A stretch of 8,747 nt of DNA from Ruminococcaceae bacterium UBA5423 (GTDB taxonomy: Bacteria > Bacillota > Clostridia > Oscillospirales > Acutalibacteraceae), in the NCBI GenBank assembly GCA_002409375.1, contig DHNF01000002.1, positions 3,323 to 12,069 on the forward strand. The letters are read 5' to 3'. How positions within the stretch are numbered: position 1 is the first letter of the stretch; each line of letters starts with the position of its first letter. A program made the position numbers and the translations under genes. The notes below the pieces were generated by a model, which did no database searches, was not told the DNA's origin, and saw nothing but the letters and a program-made list of their open reading frames with translations. Below are positions 5,493-8,747 of the stretch, piece by piece.

Positions 5493-6581
5493 ATGTTCTT
5501 CTATGAAGGATATGTGTGTCCAGTTTGTAAAGAAAAATTCAAAGAAACAGATGATGTTGTCGCCTGTCCCGAATGTGGTGCTCCTCATCATCGCGATTGC
5601 TGGAAACAGGTAGGTCATTGTTTATATGCCGATGATCATGGCACATCGCGTCAATGGAAGCGCCCTCGTGACACAGAGCCTGCTCAACCGCCGCACAGTA
5701 AGGTTGATTCACAAAATTTTAATTCAGGTCGCACAAATACCTGCTCGCGCTGTGGAAAAACCAACCCCGAATTTGCGGAATTTTGCGCCAGGTGTGGGCT
5801 TGCATTAAAGCCACCTGATTGGAGCAGTACTGACAATTCGAAAAGAGGTGCTCAATACCAGCCTCCTTATGGCAAGCAGCCTCCCTTTTCTGGCAGATAT
5901 GGCGAATACACACCGTTTCGTATGCCGATAATGGACCCTTTTGGCGGAGTCTCTCATGATGAAAGCATTGACGGAATACCTGCCGAGGATTATGTTACAT
6001 TTATCGGTACTAATTCACATTACTATATGCCGCGCTTTTTAAAAATGTCGCGCAGCGGTTCCCGTGCAACCTGGAATTGGCCGGCATTTTTGTTCACGCC
6101 TTATTGGCTATTGTACCGAAAGAATTATTTTGCAGGCGGATTGCTTTTATTCCTGTCTATGTTCCAGACCATTATCAACAATTTTATTCTTGCATACTAC
6201 ATTCAGCCTGCACTCGATATGAGCAGTGACAGGGCAATGATGGAATCACTTTACCGGCTTATTGAAGGCGGCAATTATACAATATATTTTACAATAATAA
6301 CGCTTATGTTTTTAGTAAATATACTTGTACGCATTATATTTGGAATGATCGGAAATTCTGTTTATAAGAAAACGGCTGTTTCTCGCATACGCCATATACG
6401 AGAAAAAACCGGCATAGATCGTATTTCAAGACAAGATTCTGCCCAAAACACCGAAACTGTTTACGAGTATCGGCGTGAACTTGCTGCTCAGGGCGGTGTA
6501 TCACTGGTGCTTGTGGCGGTAGCAAGCGGTATTATTTGGTTTGGTCAAATGCTGTTTCAGGCGTTGATTTTATATTTGTAA
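5493..6581 (+). CDS. RING-type and zinc-ribbon membrane protein with DUF2628-like domain
   Basis: This 362-residue protein combines three parts. Residues 9-43 form a prokaryotic RING-like zinc finger with ligands C9, C12, C25, C28, H33, C36 and C43, and H42 as a spare. Residues 84-101 form a four-cysteine zinc ribbon (C84, C87, C98, C101). A Pro/Gly/Tyr-rich linker runs to about 170. From about 190 a DUF2628-like membrane domain begins with TWNWPAFLFTPYWLLYRK, followed by hydrophobic helices at about 213-237, 262-287 and 335-362. Both zinc modules precede the first helix and are probably cytoplasmic. Biochemical role is unknown; related fusions are annotated only by domain. It heads an operon 18 bases before galU, suggesting a link to envelope sugar metabolism or membrane-protein assembly. 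Domain calls are confident, function is not. Confidence 0.85.
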   Translation: MFFYEGYVCPVCKEKFKETDDVVACPECGAPHHRDCWKQVGHCLYADDHGTSRQWKRPRDTEPAQPPHSKVDSQNFNSGRTNTCSRCGKTNPEFAEFCARCGLALKPPDWSSTDNSKRGAQYQPPYGKQPPFSGRYGEYTPFRMPIMDPFGGVSHDESIDGIPAEDYVTFIGTNSHYYMPRFLKMSRSGSRATWNWPAFLFTPYWLLYRKNYFAGGLLLFLSMFQTIINNFILAYYIQPALDMSSDRAMMESLYRLIEGGNYTIYFTIITLMFLVNILVRIIFGMIGNSVYKKTAVSRIRHIREKTGIDRISRQDSAQNTETVYEYRRELAAQGGVSLVLVAVASGIIWFGQMLFQALILYL

Positions 6582-6585
6582 AAAT

Positions 6586-6592
6586 AAGGGGA
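6586..6592 (+). promoter_or_regulatory. Ribosome binding site deciding the GTG start of galU
   Basis: AAGGGGA ends 7 bases before the GTG at 6600. The typical GalU opening (KVTKAVIPAAGLGTR) starts two codons later, and no closer ATG exists in this frame. Confidence 0.8.
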
Positions 6593-6599
6593 ATTCAAA

Positions 6600-7472
6600 G
6601 TGAGCAAGGTTACAAAGGCAGTTATTCCGGCTGCCGGGCTTGGCACACGCGTGCTTCCTGCCAGCAAGGCTCTTCCAAAAGAGATGCTCCCGATAGTGGA
6701 TAAACCCGCGCTCCAGTATATTGTTGAGGAGGCAGTGCGGTCAGGGATCAATGACATTTTAATTATAACTAATCGCGGCAAAGGCATTATCGAAGACCAC
6801 TTTGACCATGTTATTGAGCTGGAACAACGGCTTGCTGAATCCGGTCGTGACGAAACACTAAAAGAGCTAAACGATATAACAAACCTTGCAAATATTTATT
6901 ATATCAGACAAAAGCAGACAAAAGGATTGGGACATGCGATAAGCTGTGCCCGTTCTTTTGTAGGCAATCAACCCTTTGCGGTATTGTACGGAGATGATGT
7001 AATAATCGGGGAAGATCCCGCCTGTGCACAGTTATGCCGCGCTTATGAGGAATACGGTCGCGGTGTGGTGGGAATAAAAGAAGTTACACCCGAACAAATC
7101 GTTCGTTACAGCTCACTAAAAGTCAATTTGCTGCACGACAATATTTATGCAGTTGCCGATATGGTGGAAAAGCCCTCTCCTGATAAAGTGTTTTCGCTGT
7201 TTTCAATTTTGGGGCGTTGTGTACTGCCTCCGGCAATATTTGATATTCTTGATAAAACCCCGCCCGGTGCTGGGGGCGAAATACAGCTTACAGATGCCAT
7301 GCGTACCCTTACACTAACCGAAGGAATGACGGGTGTTGATTTTACCGGAAAGCGGTATGATATGGGAAACAAGCTGGGTATCCTCGAAGCTACATGTGAA
7401 GTTGCTCTTTCTCATCCCGAGGTGGGCGAGAGCTTTAGAGCCTACCTTAAGAATCTGGCAAAAACGCTTTGA
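6600..7472 (+). CDS. galU: UTP-glucose-1-phosphate uridylyltransferase
   Basis: GalU makes UDP-glucose from UTP and glucose-1-phosphate, feeding teichoic acid, glycolipid and polysaccharide synthesis in the cytoplasm. The 290-residue protein has the nucleotidyltransferase signature AAGLGTR (11-17), K27 in PKEMLPIVDKP, the metal site YGDD (130-133), VEKP with E190 and K191, GAGGEIQLTDA and the GKRYDMG segment near the C-terminus. Length matches the family. Two places look unusual: the family's tyrosine-glycine motif (YG, then two aliphatic residues) reads YSSL at 170-173, and the usual SNLAILGR reads SLFSILGR at 199-206. These lie in or near the sugar-phosphate pocket, so substrate preference could differ. 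It is 18 bases after the zinc-finger gene and 36 before the yfhO-like gene, so an operon is likely. Confidence 0.9.
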   Translation: MSKVTKAVIPAAGLGTRVLPASKALPKEMLPIVDKPALQYIVEEAVRSGINDILIITNRGKGIIEDHFDHVIELEQRLAESGRDETLKELNDITNLANIYYIRQKQTKGLGHAISCARSFVGNQPFAVLYGDDVIIGEDPACAQLCRAYEEYGRGVVGIKEVTPEQIVRYSSLKVNLLHDNIYAVADMVEKPSPDKVFSLFSILGRCVLPPAIFDILDKTPPGAGGEIQLTDAMRTLTLTEGMTGVDFTGKRYDMGNKLGILEATCEVALSHPEVGESFRAYLKNLAKTL

Positions 7473-7496
7473 TTTCTTATTTATAATGGGATAAGA

Positions 7497-7503
7497 GAGG
7501 TGG
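7497..7503 (+). promoter_or_regulatory. Ribosome binding site of the yfhO-like gene
   Basis: GAGGTGG is a strong Shine-Dalgarno match 5 bases before the ATG at 7509, fixing that start. It lies in the short gap after galU. Confidence 0.75.
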
Positions 7504-7508
7504 TTTGC

Positions 7509-8747
7509 ATGATAAAATCTTCTTTGCAAAAGCCGCGTGAACGTACACTGGCGGCTTTTTTGTTAGCACTTTGTATATCGGCAGCCATGTTTTTACCGTT
7601 TTTGATTATTGACAAGGGCTATTTTATTTTTTACGGCGATTTTAATGTCCAACAAATACCATTTTATCAAATGGCTCATGACGCGGTGCGTTCGGGCAAC
7701 ATATTTTGGAACTGGACAACAGATCTCGGAGCTAATTTTATTGGATCATATTCGTTTTATCTTTTGGGCAGCCCGTTTTTCTTAATCACCTTATTGTTTC
7801 CAAGCGCATTTGTACCGTTTTTGATGGCTCCGCTATTAATACTTAAATTCGCTTTATCTTCACTTGCAGCTTATCTTTATCTGCGTAGGTTTTTGCGACC
7901 GGACTATGCATTGTTGGGCGGTCTTTTATATGCGTTTTCGGGGTTTTCGATATACAACATATTTTTTAACCATTTCCACGAGGCTATCATATATTTTCCG
8001 CTAATGCTTCTCGCAATGGAAATGTATATGAACGATGGCAAAAAGGGACTTTTTGGGATTACGGTTTTTTTAAGTGCTCTGTCTAATTACTACTTTTTTA
8101 TCGGACAAGCAATTTTTTTATTTATTTATTGGATAATCCGTGCCGTATCAGGCGGCTGGCAACGAACCGGCACACGCTTTTTTGGACTGCTGTTTGAAGC
8201 GATTGTTGGCACAGCGGCTGCTGCGATACTTCTGCTGCCGTCATATTTAGCGGTAAGTCAAAACCCGCGCACAGATAATATTCTTGCAGGCTGGAATTTG
8301 TTATTATACACCAAACCGCAGAGGATTTTGGATATTATACATTCTTTCTTTTTTCCACAGGATATACCTGCGCGTGCCGCATTCTTTCCCGATTCCGACA
8401 ACAAGTGGGCGTCAATGTCGGCTTGGCTCCCTGTTTTTAGCTGCACAGGCGTTATTGCATACTTGCAGTCACGGCGGCATAATGACTGGATACGCCGTCT
8501 TATAATTGTTCTTATTATTATCGCATTGGTTCCCGTATTTAATGCGATGTTCCAGCTTTTTAACAGTATGTATTATGCCCGTTGGTACTATATGATGGTT
8601 TTAATCCTCGCGCTTGCAACCATGCGTGCAATTCAATACGAAGATGAGATTGTTGTCAACTGGAAGCGTGCATTGGGTTGGACGGCCGGGATTAGCGCAG
8701 CATTTGCACTGATTATAGGATTTGCGCCGGTTTCATGGAAACCAGAC
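7509..8747 (+). CDS. YfhO-family GT-C-type membrane protein (3'-truncated)
   Basis: The frame from ATG 7509 stays open for 413 codons to the right edge, with no stop, so the protein is cut by the window; YfhO proteins are usually roughly 800-900 residues. After a short basic N-terminus and a first helix (about 14-34) comes YGDFNVQQIPFY (42-53), then SYSFYLLGSPFF (80-91) and FNHFHE (153-158), all typical of YfhO. About ten hydrophobic segments are visible. D44 lies in the first extracytoplasmic loop, where GT-C enzymes keep an acidic catalytic residue. B. subtilis YfhO works with the polyprenyl-sugar synthase CsbB in adding N-acetylglucosamine to lipoteichoic acid, so a role in transferring sugars to an envelope polymer is the best inference. 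Position after galU fits. The acceptor and sugar are unknown. Confidence 0.88.
   Translation, partial: MIKSSLQKPRERTLAAFLLALCISAAMFLPFLIIDKGYFIFYGDFNVQQIPFYQMAHDAVRSGNIFWNWTTDLGANFIGSYSFYLLGSPFFLITLLFPSAFVPFLMAPLLILKFALSSLAAYLYLRRFLRPDYALLGGLLYAFSGFSIYNIFFNHFHEAIIYFPLMLLAMEMYMNDGKKGLFGITVFLSALSNYYFFIGQAIFLFIYWIIRAVSGGWQRTGTRFFGLLFEAIVGTAAAAILLLPSYLAVSQNPRTDNILAGWNLLLYTKPQRILDIIHSFFFPQDIPARAAFFPDSDNKWASMSAWLPVFSCTGVIAYLQSRRHNDWIRRLIIVLIIIALVPVFNAMFQLFNSMYYARWYYMMVLILALATMRAIQYEDEIVVNWKRALGWTAGISAAFALIIGFAPVSWKPD

Noticed and set aside
7482..7487. TATAAT in the galU-yfhO gap as a promoter
   Set aside because: No -35-like hexamer lies 15-19 bases upstream; in AT-rich DNA a lone hexamer is weak evidence, and the short gap favours cotranscription.
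8284..8505. Small open frame of 73 residues in another + frame
   Set aside because: It lies inside the yfhO-like reading frame, which has coherent family motifs and membrane helices on both sides of it.

Overview
The window looks like a chromosomal segment of a low-to-moderate GC Gram-positive bacterium, most likely a member of Clostridia. The Oscillospirales-type lineages are my best guess, but that is inference and not shown by any marker. Supporting signs are a tRNA-Cys T-box leader ahead of cysE-cysS, strong AGGAGG-type ribosome binding sites, frequent TTG and GTG starts, a rimO-pgsA pair joined by an ATGA overlap, a RING/zinc-ribbon/DUF2628 membrane protein and a YfhO-family protein. All genes lie on the + strand. 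I see no mobile elements, phage genes, CRISPR arrays, tRNAs or rRNAs.

Layout. (1) 2-1287: the 3' part of rimO (ribosomal protein S12 methylthiotransferase), translationally coupled to pgsA (phosphatidylglycerophosphate synthase). (2) 1288-3741: a promoter, a complete class-I T-box riboswitch with a UGC (Cys) specifier and its intrinsic terminator, then cysE (serine acetyltransferase) and cysS (cysteinyl-tRNA synthetase). The cysE-cysS gap holds two hairpins. Uncharged tRNA-Cys should allow read-through, so cysteine synthesis and cysteine charging rise together. (3) 3779-5320: a PfkB-family sugar-phosphate kinase resembling 1-phosphofructokinase, with no PTS partner in view, and an unrecognised five-helix membrane protein. 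These follow cysS closely and may be read from the same transcript. (4) 5321-8747: a good promoter with a palindrome touching its -35 box and a potentially structured leader. It drives a zinc-finger membrane protein, a GalU-type UTP-glucose-1-phosphate uridylyltransferase and a YfhO-family membrane protein that runs off the right edge.

How the genes work together. The left half is housekeeping: ribosome modification, phospholipid synthesis and cysteine supply. The right half looks like a cell-envelope sugar module. GalU would make a UDP-sugar, and YfhO-type GT-C proteins are linked to decoration of teichoic acids from polyprenyl-phosphate sugars. The RING/zinc-ribbon membrane protein is the least understood partner. 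The most interesting points are that zinc-finger protein at the head of an envelope operon, the altered sugar-site positions in GalU, and the palindrome plus alternative-helix leader upstream. The T-box is of a known class but is unusually fully readable.
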